From positions 1-61,700 of the forward strand of contig JBMNJC010000022.1 of NCBI GenBank assembly GCA_050951465.1: 61,700 nucleotides of DNA, in the 5' to 3' direction. Shown here piece after piece: positions 1-9,624 of this stretch; position 1 is the first letter of the stretch, and each line of letters opens with the position of its first letter. Position numbers and translations under genes: made by a program. This DNA is from JAAZHD01 sp012510895 (GTDB lineage: Bacteria; Bacillota; Clostridia; Caldicoprobacterales; DTU083). Below the pieces are notes generated by a model. It was not told where the DNA came from and did not search any database. It saw only the letters and a list, made by a program, of their open reading frames with translations.

Positions 1-2
1 AT

Positions 3-2219
3 GTTGCATATGTTACAGATTACAGGGGTGGTAAGTATTTGCAGCATCCAACTCAAGGTCTCAGCGAAATTTCTGTCATGAAGATCAATAAAGATGGAAC
101 CATAAAACTGATTATGCAGCATGTTAAATCTTATGATTCGAGTCAGGTTTCGTTAATAGTAGATAAGGATGAAAATGTATGGGCAGGTCTGGTATATGAA
201 AATGGATTTCGGGACCAGTTTGATGCTCATAAAAATGGTATGGTATTGGAGTTTTTCCGAATAGATGCAGAGACAGACGAGGTTAACGGATATTCTACTA
301 TCGTATCTGATATTGATATTAATGGCGGTGGTATTGGTTATGGCACTTTTTATTACGATAAAGCTACGAATTCCATTGTTGCAATGGCTGCTGATGCAGT
401 ACCGTCAGATCCTTCTTATTTGTACTGGAAAGTATTCAATTTGGATACATTGACTTGGTCACCTGAAACTCACAGTATGAGGGTTAATGGCGGACGTAAT
501 GCATATATGTTCTTTAATCCTGATAACAAAGGCGGATTGGTTGTTGTAACAAATCGTAACCCATACGTTCGAAGTTCGGTTACTTATTTTCCCGAATTGG
601 AAAATGACGAAGGTCTAACCCCGGAAATCATGATTGAAAATGGAATGTATGAAACACGATATGACGACGACGGAAATCCTTATAAGGTACCGGCTCGTCA
701 ACATGTAAGTTATTGTTTCGATCAAATTAATGCTTATGTAATACCGGATATAAACTCTTCTGACTATACTCACTTTATAGTATATGATACGGATCATAGT
801 CGTATTACCGGAACAAGTGAAGAGCGTATAACCCCCGAATTTCGATCAAAAAATGAATATCCTAACATAGCAAACAATAACGGCGGGGATATCTTTTTGG
901 ATAATGACGGTAATTTGCATGTAACTTTAAAGGTCTCCTATGTAAAAATGGCCTGGGACTGGGAGGTCACTGAAGAGCGCTGGGTGCATGTGGTATATGA
1001 TACAAAAACCGGTGAAAAACTGTCTGAGACTGAGATTTGGGATTCAAAAAAAATGGGATCTGAATTTTATCCACGTTTGTACCAGGATTCCAAAGGACAG
1101 TTATATGTGGTTTCTTACATGAATTACGGATATGTCAGCATATGGGCCGTAAACGGTACGCCTACAGAAGGTTATACCTATGAATTAATTGGTTCAAGGT
1201 ATTATGATGGCTATGTCGAGAACCTGAATGTTGCAAATCACCGCAGCAACTCTTTGATGGATGATGTTATAAGCGTTATCTTCAGAAATTACGGCCATTA
1301 TGTTTACTCAGAAATCACATTAGATTATGTATCTGAAATCAGTGCTCCCATGCAGGATGCAAAAATAGAACTGAAAGATCAGTATGGCAATATACTGGCT
1401 GTTTCTGATAAACAATTTGAATTAGTAGTAAAAGATGAGGATGGCAACGAATATAAGAAAGCTGTTTCTTCAAGCGGTAAAGTTGCTTTTGAAGATCTGA
1501 AATTTGCAAAGGAGGGCAAATATGTATATGAAGTGGCAATGGTTAGAGGCGAGGACAAAGATATTACCTACAGTGATCAGGTTTTCTACTATGAGTATAA
1601 TGTAGCACTTAATGATAATAATGAGCTGGAGGTAATAAACGCCAATATATTCGATGAAAACATGAGTCCTGTTTCTGAGCCCGTATTTCATGTTATAAAG
1701 CATATTAAGCCCGAAGCAGCTGCTGTTAATATTGATTTCATAAAAGTGGAGTTGAAGGATCAGAATGGGAATCCCTTAGCTATTGGCCAAAATGAATTTG
1801 AAATTTTAGCTAAAGATAAAGAAGGGAAAGAGTATTTAGGAACTGTTAATGAGGATGGAAGTGTATACTTTGGCAGCTTTATAATTGATGAAGCAGGCGA
1901 ATATGCCTATACTTTTACAATGGTAAAAGGCAATGACCCCAAAGTGTACTACAGCGATTCAATAATTGTGGTAACAATTGCAGCGACAGACGAGAATGGG
2001 AAAATAGCGGCTGAAATAGTCAATATTACCAAAGATGGCATAACTTCTGACGATGCTGTATTTAGTGTTGTGAAGGAGGTTGAAGGGGCTCCTGGTAATG
2101 ATGACAATAATGTTACTACCGGAGATAGGACTTGGGTTGGCTTGTGGATAGTGATTGCCGCCCTGGCAGCGGCATCTGCAGGAGTTCTTGTATACATTGG
2201 CAAAAAGAAGCATGTTTAA
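3..2219 (+). CDS. Surface protein with Spy0128-like repeats, 5' partial
   Basis: The reading frame is open to the left edge, so this is the C-terminal part of a larger protein. The first roughly 430 residues form repeated beta-strand units with Asp/Asn-Gly turns (DNDGNLH, DSKGQLY), as in beta-propellers. Two domains of about 110 residues follow (roughly residues 440-560 and 570-690). Both carry the pattern of Spy0128/FctA pilin-type domains: FE(L/I), a DG or SG turn, G(K/E)Y.Y, and YSD. The C-terminus reads TTGD, a hydrophobic helix of about 20 residues, then KKKHV, a cell-wall or membrane anchor architecture. The TTGD is not a canonical LPXTG. The protein is probably extracellular. A strong terminator follows. 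The ligand and any enzymatic role are unknown. Confidence 0.7.
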   Translation, partial: VAYVTDYRGGKYLQHPTQGLSEISVMKINKDGTIKLIMQHVKSYDSSQVSLIVDKDENVWAGLVYENGFRDQFDAHKNGMVLEFFRIDAETDEVNGYSTIVSDIDINGGGIGYGTFYYDKATNSIVAMAADAVPSDPSYLYWKVFNLDTLTWSPETHSMRVNGGRNAYMFFNPDNKGGLVVVTNRNPYVRSSVTYFPELENDEGLTPEIMIENGMYETRYDDDGNPYKVPARQHVSYCFDQINAYVIPDINSSDYTHFIVYDTDHSRITGTSEERITPEFRSKNEYPNIANNNGGDIFLDNDGNLHVTLKVSYVKMAWDWEVTEERWVHVVYDTKTGEKLSETEIWDSKKMGSEFYPRLYQDSKGQLYVVSYMNYGYVSIWAVNGTPTEGYTYELIGSRYYDGYVENLNVANHRSNSLMDDVISVIFRNYGHYVYSEITLDYVSEISAPMQDAKIELKDQYGNILAVSDKQFELVVKDEDGNEYKKAVSSSGKVAFEDLKFAKEGKYVYEVAMVRGEDKDITYSDQVFYYEYNVALNDNNELEVINANIFDENMSPVSEPVFHVIKHIKPEAAAVNIDFIKVELKDQNGNPLAIGQNEFEILAKDKEGKEYLGTVNEDGSVYFGSFIIDEAGEYAYTFTMVKGNDPKVYYSDSIIVVTIAATDENGKIAAEIVNITKDGITSDDAVFSVVKEVEGAPGNDDNNVTTGDRTWVGLWIVIAALAAASAGVLVYIGKKKHV

Positions 2220-2239
2220 ACTGTAAACTAAACATTAAT

Positions 2240-2276
2240 GAAGATGCCGTCGTTATTGAAGGCATCTTCTTTTTTT
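2240..2276 (+). terminator. Rho-independent terminator of surface protein gene
   Basis: A 9-bp stem GAAGATGCC / GGCATCTTC with a 12-nt loop is followed directly by a run of seven or more T. It starts 21 nt after the stop codon of the surface protein gene. Confidence 0.9.
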
Positions 2277-2435
2277 GTATATTTTGCGGCTGATGCGGCA
2301 GTAATTTCTAAAGTTTTCACAAAAACTGCAAATTTTTTATCAATTAAGTGCAAGAATTTTCATATATACCTGCATACAATGATAATCAATTTATTGTAAT
2401 AAGAGACTAAAAAACACTATTTTTCATATATGTAT

Positions 2436-2464
2436 TTGACAAAATAGGAATAAGGTGATAATAT
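2436..2464 (+). promoter_or_regulatory. Sigma-A promoter with long AT-rich leader
   Basis: TTGACA (2436-2441), a 17-nt spacer and TAATAT (2459-2464) preceded by TG (extended -10). The next gene starts at 2818, so this promoter would give a leader of about 345 nt. The rest of the gap 2277-2817 is very AT-rich. I see no gene and no recognisable riboswitch in it; a second possible -10 (TATAAT, 2723-2728) has no good -35. Confidence 0.6.
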
Positions 2465-2817
2465 ACATATTATCTAAAAGCTGATTATAATATAGTTAAT
2501 AAAGCCAATATAGCAAAAATAGTGTTATGATTGCTGATATATTTATAAAGTGATTTATGGCATGTTCAGTTAAGTTAATTTTATGCAATTTCATATAAAT
2601 GATATATTTAATGTTCTTTTATTTTTTATATAATTATTCAATCTGAATACTGTTCTTTATATCGACTGTATCAGATTCTACATTTTAATAAAGAGGTATC
2701 CTTTTACTCCGATTGGTGATAGTATAATAGGTTTTGAATAATTTCTGTATTTTTTTATGTGTTATGATATTTTTCCTGTTTGGCAGTTTAAATTAAAAAG
2801 AGCATGGAGGTTTAAAT

Positions 2818-4866
2818 ATGCAGAATTATAAATTTACAGCCTTTTCTGATGAAGCTCTTAATCTGATTAATCAGACAGGTGTACGTCAAAGATATGGTTT
2901 GTGTGGGCTTGATTATCCCGGATGCTGGGATTCCAAGTTGTCTCCGGATGGTATACTATACTATGCACCATCCGATGAATCAGGTCGTGCTCGTCATACC
3001 CGCCTCATAGCATATGACTACAAGACTGATACAGCAAAGCTTTGCTACAAGGTAGAAGAAGTGGCTTTGCCTAAAGAGCGGGAGCTGCCGATTACAAAAA
3101 CCCATGAATCTATTAGTTTTTTGCCTGACGGACGAATAATAACTGTTACCCATTCTACCGATCGTTCACCCCGGCATCCGGAATGGATGCCTCTGGCACA
3201 TCATACACATGTATGGGAAGGATGGCCCGGTTCCACAGTTCTATGTTACGATCCTAAAACCGGTAAAACCGAAAATCTTGGTGTTCCCGTATCCAGAGAA
3301 AGCATATATGGAACCACATATGATGCCAAGCATGATGCCTTATATATGATTGGTTTTATGCGCGGACATGTGTATCGTTTTTCCCTGAAAGACAAGAAAG
3401 TTAAGGATTTGGGCAAAGCTGCAGAATTATATTGTTACCGTTTGCATGTAGGTCCCGATCAGCATATATACGGATGTACGAAATCAGGTTTTCTGTTCCG
3501 CATTAATGTAGATACAGAAGAATTGGAAGATTTGAACTGGCGTGTACCGGCCTATGAGGGAAATTACACCAATAACACCTGGTATCGGTATATGTCAGAT
3601 GCCTATAATGTTGATGATCGCACTTTTATTTTCTCTACTTTCTGCGCAAATGAAATGTTTGCTTTTGATACTGTAACCAAAAAAGTCACTTCCATAGGTC
3701 GCTGGCTGCCTTTTGACAGCTTATATAATGATAAATACACAACTCCGGCAATTAATGAATTTGCAGTAGACAAATACGGTGTTCTCTGGATTCCGTGTAC
3801 TGTGTATAATATCCCCCGGGATCTTAAGGATTACAGGATATACAGCCTGCCGGATTATCTGATTCGCTGGGATTATTTAAACAATAAATCTCCTGAACTG
3901 CTTGGTGTTATAGGCACCGAATCTTATGGGCATGGTCAGACTTCCGCCTGTTCCATTGATAAAGAAAATGATATTCTGTATCTGGTGGACAGCGGCGGTG
4001 ATTCTCGCGGTTTAAGCGTAATATCCATTGATCTTGCCCAGTATCGTCCTAATATGTACGAACCAGGTCCTGTATTGCAGGATCCGCGATTCCGTCCAAA
4101 ACCTATGACACCGGAACAGAAAGAAGCCTTTATTAAAAAAGGACACGCTACTGAGGAAACGACAGCAAGCAATCCATTTTATGCCTTTCCTATTCCCAAA
4201 ATTACGCCTGTGCGTTTATGGCGATATGTGCCGCATACCAGTATTGAAGATTCAAAGGTAAAAGGTCTTGTGTTTGATGAGCATAATGTATTGCACGGCC
4301 TGTGCGGAGATAAGAATGAGTATTGCTTCAAGATCGTGAATGGACAGGTGGAATCTCTCCTTCCTGTTGAAAAAGCTGAACCGATATATCTGGATTGGCT
4401 CCGTTCCAACGCTCTCCCCAAAATGCCTGATTTACCGGATAATTTGGTTTATCCTCATACTGCAGGTCGTCAGTATCTGGCTTATCCAACTGCAGCAGTC
4501 GAATGGAATAATGATCGCATAATCGTGGGCACAGCAGACGCACAAATCGCAATTATCAACGGCGAAGATGTATTTGCATTAGGTCCCTGCGCATCATACG
4601 GTCCGGTACGCTCTATGTGTACAAACAAAAGCAGAACCAGGTTATGGGGTACTGCAGGCGATGAAGAGGACTTAGGTACCGTGTTCTATTATGATGATAA
4701 GGTTGGTCTGCGGCAGCTGGGCTTCCTTATATATAATATTCACGGTTATATCGATGGTCCGTCTGCAAGCAATATCCTGTCGTGCATTGCCTTAAGTCCG
4801 GATGAGTCACTTATTGCAGTTGGCGGCGCAGATAGAATTGGCAGCATACACATTGCCCGAATCTAA
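2818..4866 (+). CDS. Cytoplasmic beta-propeller protein of unknown function
   Basis: 682 residues with a clear GGAGG site 8 nt upstream. There is no signal peptide or membrane segment, so it should be cytoplasmic. The sequence consists of repeated blade-like units with motifs such as SPDG, LPDGR, DPKTGKTENLG and SPDESLIAVGG, as in NHL/WD40/lactonase-type propellers. A Pro-rich insertion near residues 410-465 may separate two propellers. It is the first gene of an operon with two sugar-type ABC permeases and a binding lipoprotein (18 nt to the next gene), which suggests a role in handling the imported saccharide. Possible roles include a lyase, a lactonase or a sensor. I do not recognise a named family, and the propeller assignment rests on sequence texture only. 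Confidence 0.6.
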   Translation: MQNYKFTAFSDEALNLINQTGVRQRYGLCGLDYPGCWDSKLSPDGILYYAPSDESGRARHTRLIAYDYKTDTAKLCYKVEEVALPKERELPITKTHESISFLPDGRIITVTHSTDRSPRHPEWMPLAHHTHVWEGWPGSTVLCYDPKTGKTENLGVPVSRESIYGTTYDAKHDALYMIGFMRGHVYRFSLKDKKVKDLGKAAELYCYRLHVGPDQHIYGCTKSGFLFRINVDTEELEDLNWRVPAYEGNYTNNTWYRYMSDAYNVDDRTFIFSTFCANEMFAFDTVTKKVTSIGRWLPFDSLYNDKYTTPAINEFAVDKYGVLWIPCTVYNIPRDLKDYRIYSLPDYLIRWDYLNNKSPELLGVIGTESYGHGQTSACSIDKENDILYLVDSGGDSRGLSVISIDLAQYRPNMYEPGPVLQDPRFRPKPMTPEQKEAFIKKGHATEETTASNPFYAFPIPKITPVRLWRYVPHTSIEDSKVKGLVFDEHNVLHGLCGDKNEYCFKIVNGQVESLLPVEKAEPIYLDWLRSNALPKMPDLPDNLVYPHTAGRQYLAYPTAAVEWNNDRIIVGTADAQIAIINGEDVFALGPCASYGPVRSMCTNKSRTRLWGTAGDEEDLGTVFYYDDKVGLRQLGFLIYNIHGYIDGPSASNILSCIALSPDESLIAVGGADRIGSIHIARI

Positions 4867-4883
4867 AAAGAGGAGTTGATATA

Positions 4884-5828
4884 ATGAGTCAATCTACTGA
4901 CAAGAAAAAGAAAAAGAATTTCCTTTATAACACCAAAGAAGAACTGACTCTTCATGCAATGGCACTGCCTGCCCTTGCGGCACTGTTTGTATTCAGCTAT
5001 TTACCAATGTTTGGCATAGTAATTGCTTTTAAGAAGCTAAACGTGGCAAAAGGCATTTTAGGCAGTGACTGGGTTGGGTTTAAGAACTTTCAATTTCTTT
5101 TTGCCAGCACCGATGCATGGAATATTACGCGAAATACTGTAGGGTACAATATCGTATTTATTTTACTTAATACAACATTAGCAATGACCTTGGCTATATT
5201 AATTAATGAATTGTACAGCACACGGCTGGCAAAGGTGTTACAGACAATTTATATTATGCCCCATTTCCTGTCTATGGCGGTTGTAAGTATTATTGTATTT
5301 GCATTTTTAAGTGCCAGAAACGGTTATTTAAATGGGATACTGCAAGATCTTTTCGGGAAACAACCTGTCAACTGGTACAATGACAGAACCTGGTGGCCTT
5401 TGTTCTTCGTAATTATTCATGCATGGAAGGGCGTAGGTTATTCTTCCGTAGTTTACCTGGCAGCTATAACCGGTATTTCCAAAGAATATTATGAAGCCGC
5501 AATAATTGACGGTGCAAGCAAGGTCCAGCAGATACGATATATTACTCTGCCGCATTTGAGAACCATGATGGCAATTCTGTTATTAATGGCTGTAGGCGGC
5601 ATATTCAGAGGGGATTTCGGACTTTTCTACCTGGTGCCGCAAAACAGTGGTGTTCTGTACCCGGTAACTGACGTTATTGATACCTATGTATACAGGGCCA
5701 TGACAATGCTGAACAACCCGGGTATGGCTGCTGCTGCAGGTCTCTATCAGTCCTTGGTCGGTTTTGTTCTCATAATTACTGTTAATAGAATTGTTTCAAA
5801 AATCGACCCAGAGAGCGCATTATTTTAG
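4884..5828 (+). CDS. ABC sugar permease, LplB/YteP type
   Basis: 314 residues, inner-membrane permease of a CUT1-type carbohydrate ABC importer. After a basic N-terminus (KKKKKN) come about six hydrophobic segments. The EAA loop that contacts the ATPase is visible as EAAIIDGASKVQQIRYITLP. The N-terminal SYLPMFGIVIAFKKL stretch is typical of the LplB family, which often imports oligosaccharides or uronates. It is followed by the partner permease with a 15-nt gap. No ATPase gene is nearby, so the system probably uses a shared MsmX-like ATPase, as is common for this family in Firmicutes. Confidence 0.93.
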   Translation: MSQSTDKKKKKNFLYNTKEELTLHAMALPALAALFVFSYLPMFGIVIAFKKLNVAKGILGSDWVGFKNFQFLFASTDAWNITRNTVGYNIVFILLNTTLAMTLAILINELYSTRLAKVLQTIYIMPHFLSMAVVSIIVFAFLSARNGYLNGILQDLFGKQPVNWYNDRTWWPLFFVIIHAWKGVGYSSVVYLAAITGISKEYYEAAIIDGASKVQQIRYITLPHLRTMMAILLLMAVGGIFRGDFGLFYLVPQNSGVLYPVTDVIDTYVYRAMTMLNNPGMAAAAGLYQSLVGFVLIITVNRIVSKIDPESALF

Positions 5829-5843
5829 AAGGGAGTGGCGGAC

Positions 5844-6767
5844 ATGGCTAGAGAGAGAATTAAGTATAATCGTTTTAACAGAATATCCCCGACATCTAAT
5901 TTCGTATTAACGGTTTTAATGATAATTCTTGCAATATTAACGGTGCTGCCGTTATTACTGGTTGTTTCGATTTCCTTTTCTTCAGCTGAGAGTTTAGCAA
6001 GAAACGGGTATAAGTTCATACCGGAAACTTTTACATTGGAACCATACAAATTATTGATGAAGACCGGTACACAGATTAGGGACTCTTACATCATTACCAT
6101 TTTCTATACAATTACCGGAACGGTGATGAGCTTAACTGTTATGTCAATGTTTGCATTTGTGCTGGCCCAGAGGAATTTTAAGTTCCGTACAATATATACC
6201 TTTATCCTCTTTTTCACGATGCTGTTTTCCGGAGGTTTGGTGCCCTCCTATATAATAAATGTAAGATATTTGGGTCTTAAGGACACAGTATGGATTTTCC
6301 TCTTACCTTCACTTATATCAGCATACAACGTTATTATTCTGCGAACCTTTATTCAGACAACAATACCGGATGCCTTGTTTGAGGCAGCCAGGATTGACGG
6401 TGCATCCCACTTTACTGTATTCTTCAGAATAGTATTACCCTTATTCAAACCAGGGCTGGCTACAATAGGACTTTTCAATGTGGTCAGCAGATGGAATGAC
6501 TGGTTTACAGGAATGCTTTATATAGACAATCCTAAACTTGTACCTCTTCAGACCTTGTTGCAGCGAATTCTCAGGAGTATTCAATTCATTAAAGAGAATG
6601 CTCAGCTCGAAGGTACAAGAGAAGCTCAGGAGCTTCTGGCCAATATGCCTACCGAATCTACCCGAATGGCAATAGCGGTTATTGTTGTTGTTCCTATACT
6701 GTTTGCATATCCCTTCTTCCAGCGTTACTTCATAGAAGGTTTGACAATTGGAAGTATAAAGGGTTAA
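5844..6767 (+). CDS. ABC sugar permease, YtcP type
   Basis: 307 residues from the ATG at 5844, chosen over the upstream GTG at 5835 because the AAGGGAG site (5829-5835) is then 8 nt away. It has about six transmembrane segments and the EAA motif EAARIDGASHFTVFFRIVLP. The start TVLPLLLVVSISFSS and the C-terminal FFQRYFIEGLTIGSIKG are typical of YtcP-like partners of LplB. It forms the heterodimeric channel with the preceding permease. The substrate cannot be deduced from the permease itself. Confidence 0.93.
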   Translation: MARERIKYNRFNRISPTSNFVLTVLMIILAILTVLPLLLVVSISFSSAESLARNGYKFIPETFTLEPYKLLMKTGTQIRDSYIITIFYTITGTVMSLTVMSMFAFVLAQRNFKFRTIYTFILFFTMLFSGGLVPSYIINVRYLGLKDTVWIFLLPSLISAYNVIILRTFIQTTIPDALFEAARIDGASHFTVFFRIVLPLFKPGLATIGLFNVVSRWNDWFTGMLYIDNPKLVPLQTLLQRILRSIQFIKENAQLEGTREAQELLANMPTESTRMAIAVIVVVPILFAYPFFQRYFIEGLTIGSIKG

Positions 6768-6861
6768 GCAATACCTCTGCTAACTTAGTAATCAAGTTTT
6801 CTTATGCTATACTTGCATAAGAGAAAAACATATATAACCTAAAAGGAGGAACAAAGAAGAC

Positions 6862-8479
6862 ATGAAGAAAAAGATTCTATGCATTATCTTGACAGTGCTG
6901 TTGGTGCTTCCATTATTGGCAGCATGTGGTAAGGCTCCTTCGGATCAACCTACAGACAAACCGTCTGAAGAACCTACCGCTCCTGCGACTGAAGGCGATG
7001 CTACTGAGGAAGAGCCGGATACAGAAGAGCTTGATTATGTCGAGCTTATCTGGTATATCGGCGGAGAGGCAGCTAAAGATGAAGACATGGTAATGGAAGC
7101 ACTCAACGAGTACTTTAAGGAAAAAATCAATGCAACAGTTGATATTCGCTGGATTGCGCACCGGTGACTACCAGCAGAAAATGAGTACAATTGTTGGTGC
7201 AGGAGAAGAGTTTGACCTCATGTATGTTGCAACATCATTCTTCCATCCTGTAGTCAATGCTCAAAACGGAGCTTTTCTTGAACTTGATGATCTTCTGCCC
7301 AAATATGCACCCAACCTGTTGAAGGAAGTGCCTGAATGGGTTATTGAAGGTGCAAGAATCAACGGCAAAATCTATATCATTCCTTCCTACAAGGATGTTG
7401 CTGATGTATTTGCTATAGTTTTCAACAAAACCATGGCTGATGATATAGGGGCAGACTTGTCAGGCAACTGGAAAACCATGTTTGATCTGGAAGAAAGGTT
7501 CTATAAGTTTAAAGAATTAAGAGATGCAAAATATCCTGAAAAAGCTGATATTCCAATAATGACCCCCTACAGAACCATGGGTGCATGGCTGCCATGCGAC
7601 ATTCTAATTGGTGCTGCCGTAGCCAACATCGAGGGTATTGAGATTTTCAAAGGCAAAGGCAAGGGTGAGCTGGTATTCAACATGTATGATACAGACGAAT
7701 ACCGCGAAATGATGAGACTCCAGAAGAAGTTTGTGGATGACGGCATAGCAGCATATGATGCCAAGAACTTCGATCCCGACGGAGTACTGCATAAAGCCGG
7801 TGAGATTGCTATCCGTATGGCACAAGGTCTGGTAGCTATGGATCCGCACCATTACAGCAATGACTGGGAAGCTGACATAGTAGTAAGTGACATTTCAATC
7901 CCCAGTACTGCATATCTGCATGCTGCAGCAACAGCTGTTTCAGTTACATCCAAAAATCCGGAACGTGCTGTAATGCTTCAGGACCTTGTATATGCTGACG
8001 AATATGTAGCAACAACAATGCGCTTTGGTCTGGAAGGCGAAGATCTCCATTATGTAGTTGATGAAGACGGGCGTTTGGACTTCTCCAAGGGCCGCAACGC
8101 CGATCCTCAGAACCGTGGAATCTATCGCTGGTATGGATATCAGTTTGGCAACCTCTTCAAGGCAAAAATGCCCAATACACAGCCGAAAGATCTCTATGAT
8201 CAGATTAAGGCTTCAAACGACAGATCCACTCAGTACACAGCCAACCTTGGATTTGTTGTTAACCAGGATCCTATCGCCAACGAAATCGCAGCGTGCGCTA
8301 ACGTAATTGCTGAATACCACGAGCCCTTATCCTATGGTATGGTAGACGATGTTGACGGTCATATAGACGAATTCGTACAGAAGCTGAAAGACAACGGTAT
8401 TGACAAGATCATTGAAGAGGTTCAGAAGCAGCTGAACGACTGGCGCGCTTCCGTTGGAAGAGAAGTACTTGCTGACTGA
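6862..8479 (+). CDS. Sugar-binding lipoprotein (LipO-like), frameshifted
   Basis: Extracellular solute-binding protein of the preceding permeases. A lipoprotein signal is evident: MKKK, a hydrophobic core and lipobox LAAC, then a Ser/Thr/Pro/Glu-rich linker. The gene is split in this sequence. The first frame stops at 7167 after ...VDIRWIAHR, and the rest continues in the next frame (IATGDYQQKMSTIVGAG). Removing one C near 7157-7162 restores one protein of about 538 residues, a normal length for LipO-type proteins. The downstream part is intact and conserved-looking (EEFDLMYVATS, NGKIYIIP), which favours a sequencing error or a very recent mutation. A terminator follows at 8535. Confidence 0.9.
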
Positions 8480-8534
8480 TTATTCTCAAACTTTACCGAA
8501 TAATTCATAAAGCATAGAAGCCGGTAAAAACTTA

Positions 8535-8570
8535 AGCCCGCAGCAAAACATAAGCTGCGGGCTGATTTTT
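8535..8570 (+). terminator. Terminator of the uptake operon
   Basis: A 10-bp GC-rich stem AGCCCGCAGC / GCTGCGGGCT with a 9-nt loop is followed by GATTTTTG. It ends the propeller-permease-lipoprotein transcription unit. Confidence 0.9.
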
Positions 8571-8660
8571 GTTCCGGAGCTTTAATAAGTAATAAGGAAG
8601 AAGAAAATCCGCTTGATTATGTATCAAGCGGTCTGGCAACACACATATGTAAAATTAAAA

Positions 8661-9008
8661 TTATTGATTATCGTGTATAGCCTCGTTGATTTTGGCTATA
8701 GCATCTTTAATGGCTTCAATCAGCTCTGTTTTATCTTCCGGTACAAACTTAAACATGTTCTGAAGGTGCGTTTTTGCTCTTTCTACTCTCAGCTCACCAA
8801 GGGATTTAACGGCTTCTAGCTGTACTTTTTCATCAGAATCTTTCAATAAAATGATCAAAAGGTTGATTGAGTTATCATCTCTGTTATTCTTTAACTCACT
8901 GGCCAAAGCGGCTCTGATTTCGGAATCACCCTTTTCAAGCAGTTTATTGATTTTTCCCCAACGATTCCTCTTAACCAGCTTGGCTGCTTTTTGTGCTGGA
9001 TCTGCCAC
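8661..9008 (-). CDS. Small HEAT-repeat protein
   Basis: 115 residues if the GTG at 9008 is used. That start lies about 6 nt from an AGGTGGGG site; the longer frame from 9020 would overlap this site. The sequence contains two to three HEAT-like helical pairs, for example IRAALASEL, LIILLKDSDEKVQLEAVKSLGEL and a third pair. There are no membrane segments and no catalytic motif. HEAT repeats are usually protein-binding scaffolds. It is transcribed divergently from the MarR gene, so the palindrome between them may control both. Confidence 0.75.
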   Translation of the reverse strand: MADPAQKAAKLVKRNRWGKINKLLEKGDSEIRAALASELKNNRDDNSINLLIILLKDSDEKVQLEAVKSLGELRVERAKTHLQNMFKFVPEDKTELIEAIKDAIAKINEAIHDNQ

Positions 9009-9090
9009 TGTAAACCCCACCTACTTTCTTTTTATTCACAATTCATGTATAATACCTACTATGAACAATTATGACAGTTAATAAAGGTTC

Positions 9091-9112
9091 ATAGTTAACA
9101 TATGTTAACTAT
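9091..9112. promoter_or_regulatory. 22-bp perfect palindrome, probable MarR operator
   Basis: The half site ATAGTTAACAT is followed by its exact complement ATGTTAACTAT. It lies in the 150-bp divergent region between the HEAT-repeat gene and the MarR gene. MarR-family dimers bind palindromes of this size and commonly repress their own promoters, so autoregulation is likely. Binding by this protein is inferred. Confidence 0.65.
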
Positions 9113-9158
9113 ATATTACCATTATTATAGAGTTTAGTCAATCTAAAAAGGAGACAGA

Positions 9159-9599
9159 ATGAAGATATCAAAGAACTTTTCAGAAAAAACAATATACTTT
9201 TCCTTGCTTACAGTTGAAAAAATTATTAAGTTATTGAAAAAAACATATAAGGAAGACTTAACTTTTTACGAGTTTTATGCGCTCTTAACTGTAAATTATT
9301 ATGGAGATACGACAATGACTGATTTTGCTGAAAATCTGGGTATTAAAAAGCAGCAGGCTACAAGGATAATAAATAATTTGGTGGAGAAAGGTTATGTTCA
9401 GCGTATATATGACGAGTCTGACAGGCGTATTGTATTTATTCGTTTAACCCAGGAGGCAAAAAGATATTTGGATGAACATAAAATGAATGCTAATGCTTTA
9501 TTTGTTGATTCCATGGAGGATATTGGCGAATCGGAAATTAAAGAGCTGCAGAATGCCATAGAGACTATTAACCGTATACTGCCAAAAATGATTGTGTAA
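9159..9599 (+). CDS. MarR family transcriptional regulator
   Basis: 146 residues with the winged-helix core of MarR proteins: the recognition region MTDFAENLGIKKQQATRIINNLVEKGYVQR and the wing with YDESDRRIVFIRLT. An AAAAGGAGA site precedes the ATG. Long amphipathic helices at both ends fit the dimer interface. The stop codon is followed within 25 nt by a response-regulator gene, so it probably shares a transcript with the two-component/ABC module and may sense the same antibiotic or toxic compound. Confidence 0.92.
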   Translation: MKISKNFSEKTIYFSLLTVEKIIKLLKKTYKEDLTFYEFYALLTVNYYGDTTMTDFAENLGIKKQQATRIINNLVEKGYVQRIYDESDRRIVFIRLTQEAKRYLDEHKMNANALFVDSMEDIGESEIKELQNAIETINRILPKMIV

Positions 9600-9624
9600 A
9601 ATTTTTGAGGAGTATTTCTGCATT

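Noticed and set aside
2190..2219. Canonical LPXTG sortase signal
   Set aside because: Only TTGD before the helix; no L-P-x-T-G is present.
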